DNA of 64,000 bases from Microbacterium sp. LWO13-1.2 (GCF_038397725.1 NZ_CP151634.1:558001-622000); one strand, 5' to 3'. Positions 1 to 8,897 are shown, counted from the first letter of the stretch. Notes: a model not told the origin generated them from the letters alone. Made by a program: numbers and translations.

Positions 1-491
1 CTCTCCCTCGGGTACACGCCGGTGAAGTGCCCCGCGAGGGCGACGGAGCCCGCGGGAACCCGCGTGCGGGGCGAGGAACGCCGGGGCACGTCGAACAACG
101 GATCCGACGAGACCGCGTATCCGAATCCGGGCGCGAAGCCGGAGAACGCGACCTGCCATTCGGCCGCGAGGTGCCGGGCGATCACCGCCTCGACGGACTC
201 GCCGAGCAGAGTCGACACGTCCTCCAGGTCTTCACCGTCGTAGCGCACCGGGATGGTCACGTCCCGGACGTGCGGCACGTGGGCGGCGTCGATGCGCGTG
301 GTCCTGAGAACTGTCGCGAGCTCGGATGCCGAGATCCGCAGCGGGTCGAACCGCACCAGGACAGTGCGGGCAGCGGGGATGAGCTCGTCGATCCCCGCAA
401 CGTCCGCCCAGGCGAGATTGAGGCGCATGGCCTCGTCGAGGTCGGCCGCTTCGACGAGAAGAGCCCGATCGGATGCCGTGAGGATGCGCAT
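1..491 (-). CDS. pxpB: 5-oxoprolinase subunit B (PxpB/KipI family), 3' end beyond window
   Basis: Probable PxpB, one subunit of the ATP-dependent PxpABC 5-oxoprolinase that opens 5-oxoproline to glutamate. The leftward frame starts at ATG 491 and runs off the window edge without a stop, leaving about 163 residues. The N-terminal part begins MRILTASDRALLVE and the fragment ends with the hallmark stretch SGFAPGFGYAVSS followed by PRRSSPRTRVPAGSVALAG, typical of the KipI/allophanate hydrolase subunit 1 fold. The start is preceded by GGAG. It follows pxpA by about 50 bases on the same strand and is probably cotranscribed. A fusion to PxpC is common in actinobacteria but cannot be judged here. Confidence 0.9.
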   Translation of the reverse strand, partial: MRILTASDRALLVEAADLDEAMRLNLAWADVAGIDELIPAARTVLVRFDPLRISASELATVLRTTRIDAAHVPHVRDVTIPVRYDGEDLEDVSTLLGESVEAVIARHLAAEWQVAFSGFAPGFGYAVSSDPLFDVPRRSSPRTRVPAGSVALAGHFTGVYPRE

Positions 492-542
492 CAGCCGCGG
501 CGCTCCGCGTCGTGAGGGCCTGTGATGGACGGGAGCGTCATC

Positions 543-1307
543 TCAGACTCCGGCGAACGGCGCGATGACGATTCCGGCGCTTTCAAGCAGGCGCCGCGTC
601 TCCGCCGCCATCGCCACGGATCCGCGGCTGTCACCGTGCACGCAGATCGATTGCGCTTCCACCCGCACGTCGGTCCCGTCGATCGCGCGGACGACCCCCT
701 CTTGCGCCAGTCGCAGCATCCGCTCGGCGACGGCGGACGCATCGTGCAGCACCGCGCCCTCCTGCGTTCGCGAGACCAGCTGACCGTCCGGCAGATAGGC
801 CCGGTCGGCGAAGGCCTCGGCCGCGACGGCGAGACCCGCACGTCGGGCGACGTCGAGAACGACTCCGCCGGCGAGACCCAGCAGCACGAGCCGTGGATTC
901 ACCGCACGGATCGCCGCGACGACATCCTTCGCCTGACGTTCGTCGCGGGCGATGGTGTTGTAGAGCGCGCCATGGGGCTTGACGTAGGCGACGGTGCCGC
1001 CGACCGAGCGGGTGAGCGCCTCCAGCGCGCCGAGCTGGTACTCGACATGCGCCTGCAGCGTCGCGGAGTCGATGTCGACAATCGTGCGACCGAAGTTCTC
1101 GTAGTCACGGTAACCCGGGTGCGCGCCGATCGTGACGCCGTTGCGCACCGCTGCGGCGACGGTCGCCCGGATCCCCTCGGGGCTACCGGCGTGGAAGCCG
1201 CAGGAGACGTTGGCGCTGGTGACGATTGCGAGCATCGCGTCGTCGTCGCTCACGATCCGGTCGGGAACGTTCTCCCCGAGGTCCGAGTTCAGATCGATGG
1301 TCGCCAT
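543..1307 (-). CDS. pxpA: 5-oxoprolinase subunit A (LamB/YcsF family)
   Basis: PxpA, 254 residues, normal for the LamB/YcsF family. It acts with PxpB and PxpC in hydrolysing 5-oxoproline, a spontaneous cyclisation product of glutamine and glutamate. Diagnostic motifs are IDLNSDLGE at the N-terminus, [28 protein letters not shown], and [15 protein letters not shown] 1307 is chosen because translation from it starts exactly at the conserved [13 protein letters not shown] lies about nine bases upstream. The upstream transporter ends four bases before this start, so the two are cotranscribed and likely coupled. Confidence 0.96.
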   Translation of the reverse strand: MATIDLNSDLGENVPDRIVSDDDAMLAIVTSANVSCGFHAGSPEGIRATVAAAVRNGVTIGAHPGYRDYENFGRTIVDIDSATLQAHVEYQLGALEALTRSVGGTVAYVKPHGALYNTIARDERQAKDVVAAIRAVNPRLVLLGLAGGVVLDVARRAGLAVAAEAFADRAYLPDGQLVSRTQEGAVLHDASAVAERMLRLAQEGVVRAIDGTDVRVEAQSICVHGDSRGSVAMAAETRRLLESAGIVIAPFAGV

Positions 1308-1311
1308 CAGA

Positions 1312-2604
1312 TCACGCTCCGGTTCCGAGCAGCGCGAAGATGGGGACGATCGAGACGGCGCCCATGTACCAGGTGAGCGCGGTGGCCAGGGTCCCGGCGA
1401 CCAGGAGCCAGATCGGGTACTTCTTGGCGCCGAGCAGGTCGCGACGGAACCAGCCGATGTACATGAAGACGGTGAGACCGATCGGGAGGATGAGCCCGTT
1501 GAATCCGCCGACGAAGACCAGGATCGCTGCCGGGGCGGTGCCGATCGACACGTAGACGATGAACGACACCACGATGAAGGCGACGGTCGCCAACTGCAAC
1601 GGCCATCCGCCGGCGAGCTTCTTGTTGAACGTGGAGAGGAAGGTCGCCGAGGTGTATGCCGCACCGATGACCGAGCTGATCGCAGCCGCCCAGAAGATCG
1701 CTCCGAAGATGCGGATGCCGCCGTCGCCGAGCGCCGCTCCGAAGGCCTGCCCCGCGGGGTTGGCGGCGTTGGTGGTGAGGTCGAGGGTCACGCCGGAGGC
1801 CACGACCCCGAGGATCGCGAGGAAGAGCACGTAACGCATCAGGCCGGTGACCAGGATGCCGTTGGCTGCGGCCTTCATCACCGGCCCGGCGTACGCAGGT
1901 CCGGTGTGCCCGGAGTCGAGGTAGCGGTGCGCGCCGGAGTACGTGATGTACCCGCCGACGGTGCCGCCGACGATCGTGGTGATCGTGGCGAAGTTCAGCT
2001 GGTCAGGCAGGAAGGTCTGCCGAAGCGCATCGCCGACGGGCGGATTGGTGATGAAGGCGACGATCACGGTCATGATGATCATGCCGACGCCGAGGATCAG
2101 CACGACGATGTCCATGACCTTGCCGGCGCGCTTCACCAGGAACAGCGCGATCGCGATGCCGCCGGTGATCATGCCGCCGAGCTTCGCGTCGATGCCGAGC
2201 AGGGCGTTCAGCCCCAGCCCGCCGCCGGCGATGTTACCGATGTTGAAGGCGAGGCCGCCGATGACCACGAGCACGGCGATCACATGACCGGAGAACGGGA
2301 TCGCGGAGTTCGCCAGCTCGCCGGCGCGCTTGCCTGACGAGGTGATCATCCGCCAGATGTTCAGCTGCACCGCGATGTCGACCAGGATCGAGATCAGGAT
2401 CGCGAACGCGAACGCGGCGCCCATCGTCGCGGTGAACGTGGCGGTCTGGGTGATGAACCCCGGGCCGATGGCGGAGGTCGCCATGAGGAAGATCGCGCCG
2501 ATGACGGCGCTGCGGCCCACACGCTTCTTCGCGGCGGCCAGTCGCGCATCGTCTTCGGGGGTGGAAGTGGCGGGAGGGGCGGCAGCAGGAGTCTGCTCGG
2601 ACAT
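1312..2604 (-). CDS. ycsG: NRAMP-superfamily transporter, YcsG-like
   Basis: Integral membrane protein of 430 residues with about 11 hydrophobic segments, related to NRAMP carriers and positioned like ycsG beside ycsF in Bacillus subtilis. The TM1 motif that binds metal in true NRAMPs (DPGN) reads GPGF here ([14 protein letters not shown]), and I see no MPH motif in the later helix, so a divalent-metal substrate is doubtful. First gene of the leftward ycsG-pxpA-pxpB run. By context it may import 5-oxoproline or a related organic acid; that is inference. ATG 2604 opens a charged, alanine/proline-rich cytosolic N-terminus ([10 protein letters not shown]). Confidence 0.85.
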   Translation of the reverse strand: MSEQTPAAAPPATSTPEDDARLAAAKKRVGRSAVIGAIFLMATSAIGPGFITQTATFTATMGAAFAFAILISILVDIAVQLNIWRMITSSGKRAGELANSAIPFSGHVIAVLVVIGGLAFNIGNIAGGGLGLNALLGIDAKLGGMITGGIAIALFLVKRAGKVMDIVVLILGVGMIIMTVIVAFITNPPVGDALRQTFLPDQLNFATITTIVGGTVGGYITYSGAHRYLDSGHTGPAYAGPVMKAAANGILVTGLMRYVLFLAILGVVASGVTLDLTTNAANPAGQAFGAALGDGGIRIFGAIFWAAAISSVIGAAYTSATFLSTFNKKLAGGWPLQLATVAFIVVSFIVYVSIGTAPAAILVFVGGFNGLILPIGLTVFMYIGWFRRDLLGAKKYPIWLLVAGTLATALTWYMGAVSIVPIFALLGTGA

Positions 2605-2675
2605 GAGGTTCCCATCGTCATTGGCGGGTGCGGGTCAAGTGCGGGTTTCCAAGAGTGTAGAACATTCCCGGCAAG

Positions 2676-2688
2676 ATTGTTCAACAAT
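2676..2688. promoter_or_regulatory. GntR-type operator between ycsG and its regulator
   Basis: ATTGTTCAACAAT is a palindrome except for its central base and contains TTGT-N3-ACAA, the core shape of FadR/FCD-subfamily GntR operators. It sits in the divergent region, 51 bases upstream of the GntR gene and 72 upstream of ycsG, in unusually AT-rich DNA. A partial extra half-site (TTTTCAACG) follows it. Likely the binding site of the neighbouring regulator. Confidence 0.6.
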
Positions 2689-2738
2689 TTTCAACGTAGA
2701 GCGGAGGATGCAGCCGGGAACTGCCCTACGCTGATGCC

Positions 2739-3395
2739 GTGGCACAACAGGCAGTGCTGGCCGACGTCCTTCGCCAGCAGATCATCGACGGCGAGTTCTC
2801 ACCGGGCGCACGCCTCTCTGAAACGGTTCTCGCCGAGCGCTTCGAGGTCTCCCGGAACACACTCCGCGAGGCTTTCCGCGTCCTCGAGGAACAGGGGCTG
2901 ATCGAACACATCCCCCATCGCGGGGTCTCGGTGGCCTCTCCCACGATCGCCGACGTGGTCGACATCTACCGCGCTCGCCGGGTCATCGAATGCACCGCAC
3001 TGCGGCACTCCGAGCCCGAACATCCTGCCGTCCAGCGCATGCGCGATGCCGTCGAGGCCGCCGAGGCCGGGATCTCCCGCGCCACCCCGCGCGATGAGGC
3101 AGCGTGGCGTGAGGTCGGAAGCGCGAACATGGCGTTCCACGTGGCCATCGTCGACCTCGCCGACAGCCCCCGCCTGGCTCGCACCTACCGCGACGTCGCA
3201 GCCGAGCTGCGTCTCGCCTTCCTCGAGATCGACGATCCGCGTTCGTTGCACGAGCCCTTCGTACGCAGGAACCGCGCCGTGCTCACGGCCTTTCTCGAAC
3301 ACGGGGCGGATGCGGGTGCTGAGGAATTGGAGCGGTATCTCGTCCAGTCCGAACGCACGGTGCTCGGCGCCTTCGCGCGCATGGGCAAGGGCTGA
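2739..3395 (+). CDS. GntR-family regulator (FadR/FCD subfamily) of the 5-oxoproline locus
   Basis: 218-residue transcription factor. Residues 1-65 form a GntR winged helix (GEFSPGARLSETVLAERFEVSRNTLREAFRVLEEQGLI), the rest an all-helical FCD ligand-binding domain. Divergent from ycsG-pxpAB, so probably their ligand-responsive repressor; 5-oxoproline or a metabolite is the obvious candidate effector (inference). GTG 2739 lies exactly six bases after a TACGCT -10-like hexamer at 2727-2732, suggesting a leaderless mRNA and fixing the start. Other starts are less likely because the conserved N-terminus begins here. Confidence 0.88.
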   Translation: MAQQAVLADVLRQQIIDGEFSPGARLSETVLAERFEVSRNTLREAFRVLEEQGLIEHIPHRGVSVASPTIADVVDIYRARRVIECTALRHSEPEHPAVQRMRDAVEAAEAGISRATPRDEAAWREVGSANMAFHVAIVDLADSPRLARTYRDVAAELRLAFLEIDDPRSLHEPFVRRNRAVLTAFLEHGADAGAEELERYLVQSERTVLGAFARMGKG

Positions 3396-3407
3396 GCGAC
3401 ACCGAGG

Positions 3408-4067
3408 CTAGTCGGTGACGGCGCCGGCCGCCCGCGGCCGGTGCTCACCGTCGCCTGATCCGGGCGCCAGTGGGAGAGGCTCGGCCGGGGCGGGGAGATC
3501 GTAGATCCGGTAGACCCACCGCCGCGCGGCTTCCAGCGGATATGTGGCGCCGTACACCCCGTACTTCACGACGATGCCCTCGAGCGTCGTGCGCAGCATG
3601 ATCTCTTCGACAGCGGGGTCATCGGCGCCCCGCTCCCGGAACATGTCTCGAACCGCGTCCTCCGCGGCGATGACAGCCGCAGCATGCCGCTCTTCCGCCT
3701 CGGCGAACAGCCGGTGCGTCGACGGCTGCTGCTGCATGGCGAGCACAGCGCGCTGCAACGGTAGGGCGAAGGCTGTCGCCATCAACGCCGAATCGATCAC
3801 GCCAGCCAGTCGCGCATCGGCGTCGCCCTGCGCGCGGGCGAGACCGAAGAGCATGTCGAACCAGCGGTCGATCACGGCAGCGACGAGTTGCTCCTTGCCG
3901 CCGAAATAGTAATTGACCAGCCCCTGGGCGACGCGCGCGCGACCGGTGATCTCGGCAATGCTCGCTCCGGCGACGCCGCGTTCGCTGAAAAGCTCGACGG
4001 CCGCCTGCAGGATGCTCTCGCGCGAGCGTTCGCGGGCGATTCGGTTCTGCTCCTCGGAGCGGGCCAT
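3408..4067 (-). CDS. TetR-family transcriptional regulator
   Basis: 219-residue TetR repressor: N-terminal HTH at about residues 10-58 (ESILQAAVELFSERGV, then VAQGLVNYYFGGKEQLVAA) and a helical C-terminal ligand/dimer domain of the BetI type. ATG 4067 is preferred over the ATG 24 bases upstream because AGGAGG lies eight bases before it. No gene diverges from it, so it probably regulates itself and unlinked targets through the palindrome at 4131-4148. The 5' leader also holds a CCCGTGA/TCACGGG hairpin (4081-4108). Confidence 0.87.
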   Translation of the reverse strand: MARSEEQNRIARERSRESILQAAVELFSERGVAGASIAEITGRARVAQGLVNYYFGGKEQLVAAVIDRWFDMLFGLARAQGDADARLAGVIDSALMATAFALPLQRAVLAMQQQPSTHRLFAEAEERHAAAVIAAEDAVRDMFRERGADDPAVEEIMLRTTLEGIVVKYGVYGATYPLEAARRWVYRIYDLPAPAEPLPLAPGSGDGEHRPRAAGAVTD

Positions 4068-4130
4068 GCGGCATCCTCCTCCCGTGACCACCGGATTTTC
4101 CTCACGGGCTCTCTGCCGTATAGATTACTC

Positions 4131-4148
4131 GTTGAATGCTCATTCAAC
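4131..4148. promoter_or_regulatory. TetR operator palindrome
   Basis: GTTGAATG-CT-CATTCAAC: eight-base arms with a two-base centre, the classic form of TetR-type operators. It sits about 65 bases upstream of the TetR start, immediately next to an AT-rich TATAGATTAC stretch that could be its -10 region. Probable autoregulatory site. Confidence 0.65.
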
Positions 4149-4208
4149 TTAAGTGATCGAGCATCCTCGTTGCCGCTGCCGTTCGCGCGCAGCCAGCACA
4201 GACCACGA

Positions 4209-4244
4209 GCGCGGGCCCGTTCAGGGGGAGCAGCGGGCCCGCGC
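4209..4244. terminator. GC hairpin, probable terminator of the leftward ceb operon
   Basis: GCGCGGGCCCG (4209-4219) pairs perfectly with CGGGCCCGCGC (4234-4244) across a 14-base loop. It lies about 210 bases beyond the stop of the LacI gene, the last gene of the leftward operon. There is no T-tract, so it is either an actinobacterial U-less terminator or only a stable RNA hairpin. Confidence 0.4.
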
Positions 4245-4300
4245 CCGTGTGTTGCTCAGCGGCGGATACCCGAGGCCCCGCCCGGCATCGCGGCGCATGA

Positions 4301-4404
4301 GGGGACGCAGATGGTCACCATTCGGCGACGGATGCGACCACCAGCGCCCCCTCCCCACCGGGTGGGGACGCAGATGGCCGCCAAATGGTCGTGGATGCGG
4401 CCAC
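4301..4404. repeat. Pair of imperfect 41-base direct repeats
   Basis: Copies at 4301-4341 and 4364-4404 both begin GGGGACGCAGATGG and share GGATGCG-N-CCAC near their ends; about 31 of 41 positions agree by eye. The pair flanks a GC palindrome. It looks like an intergenic repeat family rather than coding sequence. Confidence 0.5.
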
Positions 4405-4456
4405 GGACGACCCCTGGCTGGGCGCCCCTGGCCGGGCAACCCCTGAACCGAGCAAC

Positions 4457-5455
4457 CTACGCCGAGGCGCGCACCACGAGTTCGGTCGACAGGATCGTCG
4501 CGTGCGCGGGCTCGAGGCCCGCGAGCACGTCGAGCAGGACCGAAGCCATCGTCTCGCCCTGCGCGTACATGGGCTGACGGATCGTGGTGAGCGGCGGATC
4601 CACCGCGACCGCGACCTGCGAGTCGTCGAAGCCGATGACGGCGACGTCGTCCGGAACCCGGACCCCTGCGCCGCGGAGCACCTGCAGCACACCACGCGCC
4701 ATCAGGTCGCTGGCCACGAATATGGCATCGGGCAGGGCTGACCCGGATGCCAGCAGCCGGCGCGCGGCCTCGGCAGCGCCCTCCTCACTGAACCCGCCGT
4801 CGATCTCGGCGACCGGCTCGAGACCCGCCCCGGCGAGCGCCTCCCGGAACCCATGAAGACGGTCGACGGCTGCGGGCATCGTCAGTGATCCCGTCACGGT
4901 GGCGATCCGACGGTGCCCGCGGTCGATCAGGTACTGGGCTGCGTCGCGGCCGCCCAGCACATTGTCGACGTCGACCATGTAGTCGTTGGGCCGCGCCGTG
5001 ATCGGCCGGCCGCCGAACACGACCGGAACCGACTCGGCGATGCGGTCCACGAAGGAGTCGCTGGTGTGGTGCGACACGATGATCGCCCCGTCGACGCCCC
5101 CGTTGCGCACGAAGCTCGTCGTCTTCTCCCCTGGATCGTCGCTGGCGATCAGAAGGTTCAAGATGTAGTCCGACCGGATCATCCGCGCGCTGATGCCGGC
5201 GACGATGGCCGCGAAGAACGGGTCGCCGAAGAATCGCGTGGTGTCTTCGGGAACGATCAGCGCGATGGCGTGCGTCTGCCGACTGGCGAGGGTTCGCGCC
5301 GCACGGTTCGGCACGTAGTTCAGACGCTGGATCGCATCCTGCACCGCGGTGAGTGCTTCCGCGCTCACCGCCGTCGAGCCGTTGACGACCCGCGAAACCG
5401 TGGAGCGCGACACTCCGGCGGTCGCGGCGACCTCTTCGATCGTCGCCCTCGTCAT
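4457..5455 (-). CDS. cebR: LacI-family repressor of the cellobiose operon (CebR-like)
   Basis: 332-residue LacI regulator. The N-terminal HTH (IEEVAATAGVSRSTVSRVVNG) includes the hinge residues that bind GAGCGCTC-type operators; a periplasmic-binding-protein-like effector domain follows, ending with VIGFDDSQVAVAVDPPLTT. ATG 5455 is chosen because AGGAGG lies seven bases upstream; the earlier in-frame ATG 5461 touches the AGGAGG. It follows bglC by 73 bases at the end of the cebEFG-bglC run, and two exact CebR boxes stand before cebE. Cellobiose as inducer is inferred from Streptomyces CebR and Thermobifida CelR. Confidence 0.9.
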   Translation of the reverse strand: MTRATIEEVAATAGVSRSTVSRVVNGSTAVSAEALTAVQDAIQRLNYVPNRAARTLASRQTHAIALIVPEDTTRFFGDPFFAAIVAGISARMIRSDYILNLLIASDDPGEKTTSFVRNGGVDGAIIVSHHTSDSFVDRIAESVPVVFGGRPITARPNDYMVDVDNVLGGRDAAQYLIDRGHRRIATVTGSLTMPAAVDRLHGFREALAGAGLEPVAEIDGGFSEEGAAEAARRLLASGSALPDAIFVASDLMARGVLQVLRGAGVRVPDDVAVIGFDDSQVAVAVDPPLTTIRQPMYAQGETMASVLLDVLAGLEPAHATILSTELVVRASA

Positions 5456-5528
5456 CGGCATCCTCCTGTGACGCAACGTTCCCGGCCGGCCCGCCGAGAT
5501 CGATTCACGGAAGGCTGATCGACCGTGG

Positions 5529-6941
5529 TCACACGGCGCGCGCTGCGATGATTCGAGCGTACTCCCGGCCGCTGTCCTTGAGGATCCGCTCCTGGGTGTC
5601 GTACTCGACGCGGACGATGCCGAAGCGCTTCTCGTAGCCCCACGCCCACTCGTAATTGTCGAGCAGCGACCAGTAGAAGTAGCCGCGCACGTCGATGCCG
5701 GCGTCGATCGCATCCACGATCGCCTTGACATGCTCGACGAGGAATGTACGGCGCTCGGCATCCGGAACCGTGTCGCCTTCGCGCACGTCATCGTAGGCGG
5801 CGCCGTTCTCGGTGACGTACAGCGGAATGCCGTCGGCGTACTCGTCGGAGACGCGTCGCAGCAGACGGGTCAGCCCTTCCGGCTGCACCTCCCACCCCAT
5901 GGCGGTGCGCGGCAGCCCGCGCTCGACCCAGTGGATGCCGTCGGTCGACGGGAACGGGGAGGCCGTCTTCCGCTCCGTCGGCGCATCGCCGCCTGGCGCC
6001 GCCTGCTCCGGAACACTTCCGGCCACCATCTCGCCGTGGTAGTAGTTCACGCCCAGGGCGTCGAGCGGAGTGGAGATCGCATCGAGATCGCCAGGCAGCA
6101 CCGCCTGTTCCCAACGGGAGACTGCGTCGCTGTCGACCTTGCGGAAGTCGCGGATGACGTCGTCGGGGTAGTTCCCGCGGAAGATCGGGTCGAGGAACCA
6201 GCGGTTGAACTGTCCGTCGATGCGACGGGCGGCGTCGATGTCGGCGGGAGCATCCGGATCAGCGGGATCCGCGACGGTGAGGTTCAGGGTGATGCCGAGC
6301 TCGAGCTTCGGGTCGCGCGTACGCAGCTCCTGCACGGTCTTGCCGTGGGCCAGGAGGAGATGATGCGCGGCGAGCATCCCGTCGCCGACGTCCATGCGCC
6401 CTGGGGCATGGACCCCCGCGGTGTAGGAGAGGAACGATGAGCACCACGGCTCGTTGAGCGTCGTCCAGTAGTGCACCCGATCACCCAGGGCGTCGTGCAT
6501 GGTGTCCGCGTACTCCAAGAAACGGCTCACGGTGTCGCGGTTCGTCCAGCCGCCGTGCAGCTCCAGCGCCTGCGGCATGTCCCAGTGGTAAAGGGTCAGC
6601 CACGGCACGATGTCCTTGCCGAGCAGCTCGTCGACGAGCCGCTTGTAGAAGTCGACGCCCTTCGCGTTGACGGCTCCGCCGTCAGGACGAACCCGCGACC
6701 ACGAGGTCGAGAAGCGGTACGTCTGCAGCCCCAGTTCCTTCATCAGCGCGACGTCCTGCGGGTACCGGTGGTAGTGGTCGCAGGCCACGTCGCCGTTGTC
6801 GGCGTTGATCACCGCGCCAGGCACGCGGGCGAACGCATCCCAGATCGACGCCGTGCGACCGTCTTCGAACGCCGCACCTTCGATCTGGTACGCGGCCGTC
6901 GCGGCACCGAAGAGGAAGTTCTCTGGGAAGGGTCGGGTCAT
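5529..6941 (-). CDS. bglC: GH1 beta-glucosidase (BglC-like)
   Basis: 470-residue family 1 glycoside hydrolase with no signal peptide, so it cleaves imported cellobiose in the cytoplasm. N-terminal FLFGAATAAYQIEGA, acid/base glutamate in TLNEPW (about Glu164), nucleophile in VTENGAAYDD (about Glu378), and the C-terminal YFYWSLLDNYEWAWGY are diagnostic. ATG 6941 lies nine bases after GAAAGG; ATG 6950 overlaps the cebG stop as ATGA and remains possible. It is the last enzyme gene of the operon before cebR. Confidence 0.95.
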   Translation of the reverse strand: MTRPFPENFLFGAATAAYQIEGAAFEDGRTASIWDAFARVPGAVINADNGDVACDHYHRYPQDVALMKELGLQTYRFSTSWSRVRPDGGAVNAKGVDFYKRLVDELLGKDIVPWLTLYHWDMPQALELHGGWTNRDTVSRFLEYADTMHDALGDRVHYWTTLNEPWCSSFLSYTAGVHAPGRMDVGDGMLAAHHLLLAHGKTVQELRTRDPKLELGITLNLTVADPADPDAPADIDAARRIDGQFNRWFLDPIFRGNYPDDVIRDFRKVDSDAVSRWEQAVLPGDLDAISTPLDALGVNYYHGEMVAGSVPEQAAPGGDAPTERKTASPFPSTDGIHWVERGLPRTAMGWEVQPEGLTRLLRRVSDEYADGIPLYVTENGAAYDDVREGDTVPDAERRTFLVEHVKAIVDAIDAGIDVRGYFYWSLLDNYEWAWGYEKRFGIVRVEYDTQERILKDSGREYARIIAARAV

Positions 6942-6946
6942 GGAGG

Positions 6947-7879
6947 TCATCCTTTCACTGCGCCCTGCATGATGCCACTGACCAGCTGACGGCCAGCCAC
7001 GACGAAGAGCAGGAGCAGCGGAATGGTCGAGAGCAGCACCCCGGCGAGCACGATCGAGTAGTCGACGAAGTGGTTCGACTGGAGCAGGGAGAGGGCGACG
7101 GGGAGCGTCGGGTCCTGGCGATCGAGCACGATGAAGGGCCAGAAGAAGTTGTTCCAGGCCGAGACGAATGTGAAGAGCCCGAGCATCGCTGCTGCGGGCC
7201 GCGCCGCCGGTACGCCGATCGTCCAGAAGGTGCGGAACGAGGATGCACCATCCATGCGCGCCGCCTCGATGAGCTCGTCCGGCACCGCCTGCCCCAGGTA
7301 CTGCGTCATCCAGAAGACGCCGAACGCGCTCGTCAGCGCCGGGATGATGATCGCGCCGGTGCTGCCCGTCCAGCCGAGTTCGCTGAACAGCACGTAGAGC
7401 GGCACGACGCCGAGCTGGGTCGGCACCGCCATCGTTCCGACGACGAACGCCAGCAGCCAGCCGCGTCCCTTGAACTTCAGTTTCGCGAACGCCCAACCCG
7501 CGAGCGTGGAGAAGAACACGACGGATGCCGCGATCAGCGCCGACGTGTAGATCGAGTTCCACAGCGCACGCCAGAAGTTCACCGCCGGATCATTCATGAC
7601 AGCCAGAGCGTTCTGCCAGAAGTTCCCGCCAGGGATCCACGACATGTTCGGATCGCGGAGGGTATAGGCGTCGCCCGAGCCGATGAGGAAGGACCAGTAG
7701 AAGGGGAACACACTGCCGAGCAGCACGATGCCGAGCGTCGCGTAGACGATCCACCCAGGACGCGAGCCCCGCACATGGCGGGTCCTCCGACTGCGACCCC
7801 CCGTCGAACCGCCCAGGGCCCTCCGACCAGTACGCGGACTCGTCTCTTCCACGGCGTCCGTCTTGTCGATCACGCTCAT
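6947..7879 (-). CDS. cebG: Carbohydrate ABC transporter permease 2 (CebG/MalG type)
   Basis: 310-residue inner membrane permease with six predicted helices and the EAA loop ELIEAARMDGASSFRTFWTIGVPAARPA that docks the ATPase. The N-terminus carries a long arginine-rich cytosolic segment of about 45 residues (RRSRRTRHVRGSRPG). Its start ATG overlaps the upstream permease stop as ATGA, so translation is coupled. No ATPase gene is in the operon; as in Streptomyces, a shared MsiK-type ATPase probably serves it (inference). Confidence 0.93.
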   Translation of the reverse strand: MSVIDKTDAVEETSPRTGRRALGGSTGGRSRRTRHVRGSRPGWIVYATLGIVLLGSVFPFYWSFLIGSGDAYTLRDPNMSWIPGGNFWQNALAVMNDPAVNFWRALWNSIYTSALIAASVVFFSTLAGWAFAKLKFKGRGWLLAFVVGTMAVPTQLGVVPLYVLFSELGWTGSTGAIIIPALTSAFGVFWMTQYLGQAVPDELIEAARMDGASSFRTFWTIGVPAARPAAAMLGLFTFVSAWNNFFWPFIVLDRQDPTLPVALSLLQSNHFVDYSIVLAGVLLSTIPLLLLFVVAGRQLVSGIMQGAVKG

Positions 7880-8862
7880 GACGGCATCCGTCCCTTTTTC
7901 TTGATCGGTGTGCGGACCGAGTTCGCGGCATCGCCACGGACGAGTGCCCGCGTGACGAGAAGGTTGATCATGCCGATCACCAGCACGATGACGAAGAGGA
8001 TCCACGCGAGCGCCGCGGCGCGGCCGAAGTTCCACTCCCCCCAGCCGATGTTGTAGAGGTACAGCGTGATCGTCAGCCACTGGCTGTTCGCGCCGCCGGT
8101 GCCGTACTGGTCGTACATGCGGGGCTCGTCGAAGATCTGCAGGCCGCCGATCGTCGACGTGATGATCACGAAGATGAGCGTCGGCCGCAGGCTCGGCAGG
8201 GTGATCGCGAAGAACTGGCGCACCTTGCCGGCGCCGTCGACGGTGGCCGCCTCGTAGTAGTCCCGCGGGATGGCCTGCATCGCCGCGAGCAGGATGAGCG
8301 TGTTGTACCCGGTCCAGCGGAAGTTCACCATGGTCGCGATCGCGATGTGACTCGCGAAGGCGTTGGAATGCCAGGGGATCGCGCCGATGCCGATGTCGGC
8401 CAGCAGCGAGTTCACGATGCCGTACTTGTCGCCGAACATGTTGCTGAAGATGAGGGCCACCGCGACGGGCGCCATCACGTACGGCACCAGGACGCCCATC
8501 CGCCAGAAGGTCTTCCCCCGGATGTTCTGATCGAGCACGGCGGCGATCGCGACGGCCGCGATCAGCTGGGGGATGCTGGAGAGCAGGAAGATGCTGAATG
8601 TATTGCGCAGCGCCACCCAGAACTTCGGCTGGCCGAGGATGTAGGCGTACTGCTCGAAGCCGATGAACTCGCCGTTCCCGCGGACCTGGTCCCAGTCCAT
8701 GAACGAGATGACGGCGGTATAGGCGATCGGGAACATCCCGACCACGAGGAAGAGCAGGAAGAACGGCGAGATGTAGAGGTACGGCGAGAGCTTCAGATCC
8801 CAGCGCGCACGGCGCTGACTGAAGCCGACTCGCCTCGGTGGTGCGGCGGATGCGACGGTCAT
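7876..8862 (-). CDS. cebF: Carbohydrate ABC transporter permease 1 (CebF/MalF type)
   Basis: 328-residue permease that begins with a short cytosolic tail, then LSPYLYISPFFLLFLVVGMFP as the first helix. The EAA motif reads DYYEAATVDGAGKVRQFFAITLPSLRPT. Forms the membrane pore with CebG for sugar bound by CebE. Starts at ATG 8862; 136 bases separate it from cebE, a gap filled by an inverted-repeat element that could attenuate downstream expression relative to the binding protein. Confidence 0.93.
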   Translation of the reverse strand: MTVASAAPPRRVGFSQRRARWDLKLSPYLYISPFFLLFLVVGMFPIAYTAVISFMDWDQVRGNGEFIGFEQYAYILGQPKFWVALRNTFSIFLLSSIPQLIAAVAIAAVLDQNIRGKTFWRMGVLVPYVMAPVAVALIFSNMFGDKYGIVNSLLADIGIGAIPWHSNAFASHIAIATMVNFRWTGYNTLILLAAMQAIPRDYYEAATVDGAGKVRQFFAITLPSLRPTLIFVIITSTIGGLQIFDEPRMYDQYGTGGANSQWLTITLYLYNIGWGEWNFGRAAALAWILFVIVLVIGMINLLVTRALVRGDAANSVRTPIKKKGRMPS

Positions 8863-8897
8863 GAGGTTCCTTGGGTTCGTCGATGGCTCGACCGGTT

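Larger units (their letters stand above)
4149..4454. other. Gene-free stretch between tetR and cebR 3' end
   Basis: About 300 bases without a convincing reading frame. It holds the 11-bp-stem hairpin at 4209-4244, the imperfect 41-base direct repeat pair at 4301-4404, and a CCCCACC-G-GGTGGGG palindrome at 4353-4367 between the two copies. Nothing else is recognisable. Confidence 0.6.

Noticed and set aside
1..515. Forward reading frames of 73-162 residues at the left edge
   Set aside because: They run antisense to pxpB, whose reverse frame carries the clear KipI motif SGFAPGFGYAVSS. Their composition (Arg/Asp/Gly) is that of antisense frames in GC-rich DNA.
1132..2337. Long 401-codon forward frame opposite ycsG and pxpA
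   Set aside because: Rich in Asp/Glu/Gly/Arg without any domain; it is the antisense shadow of two well-supported genes.
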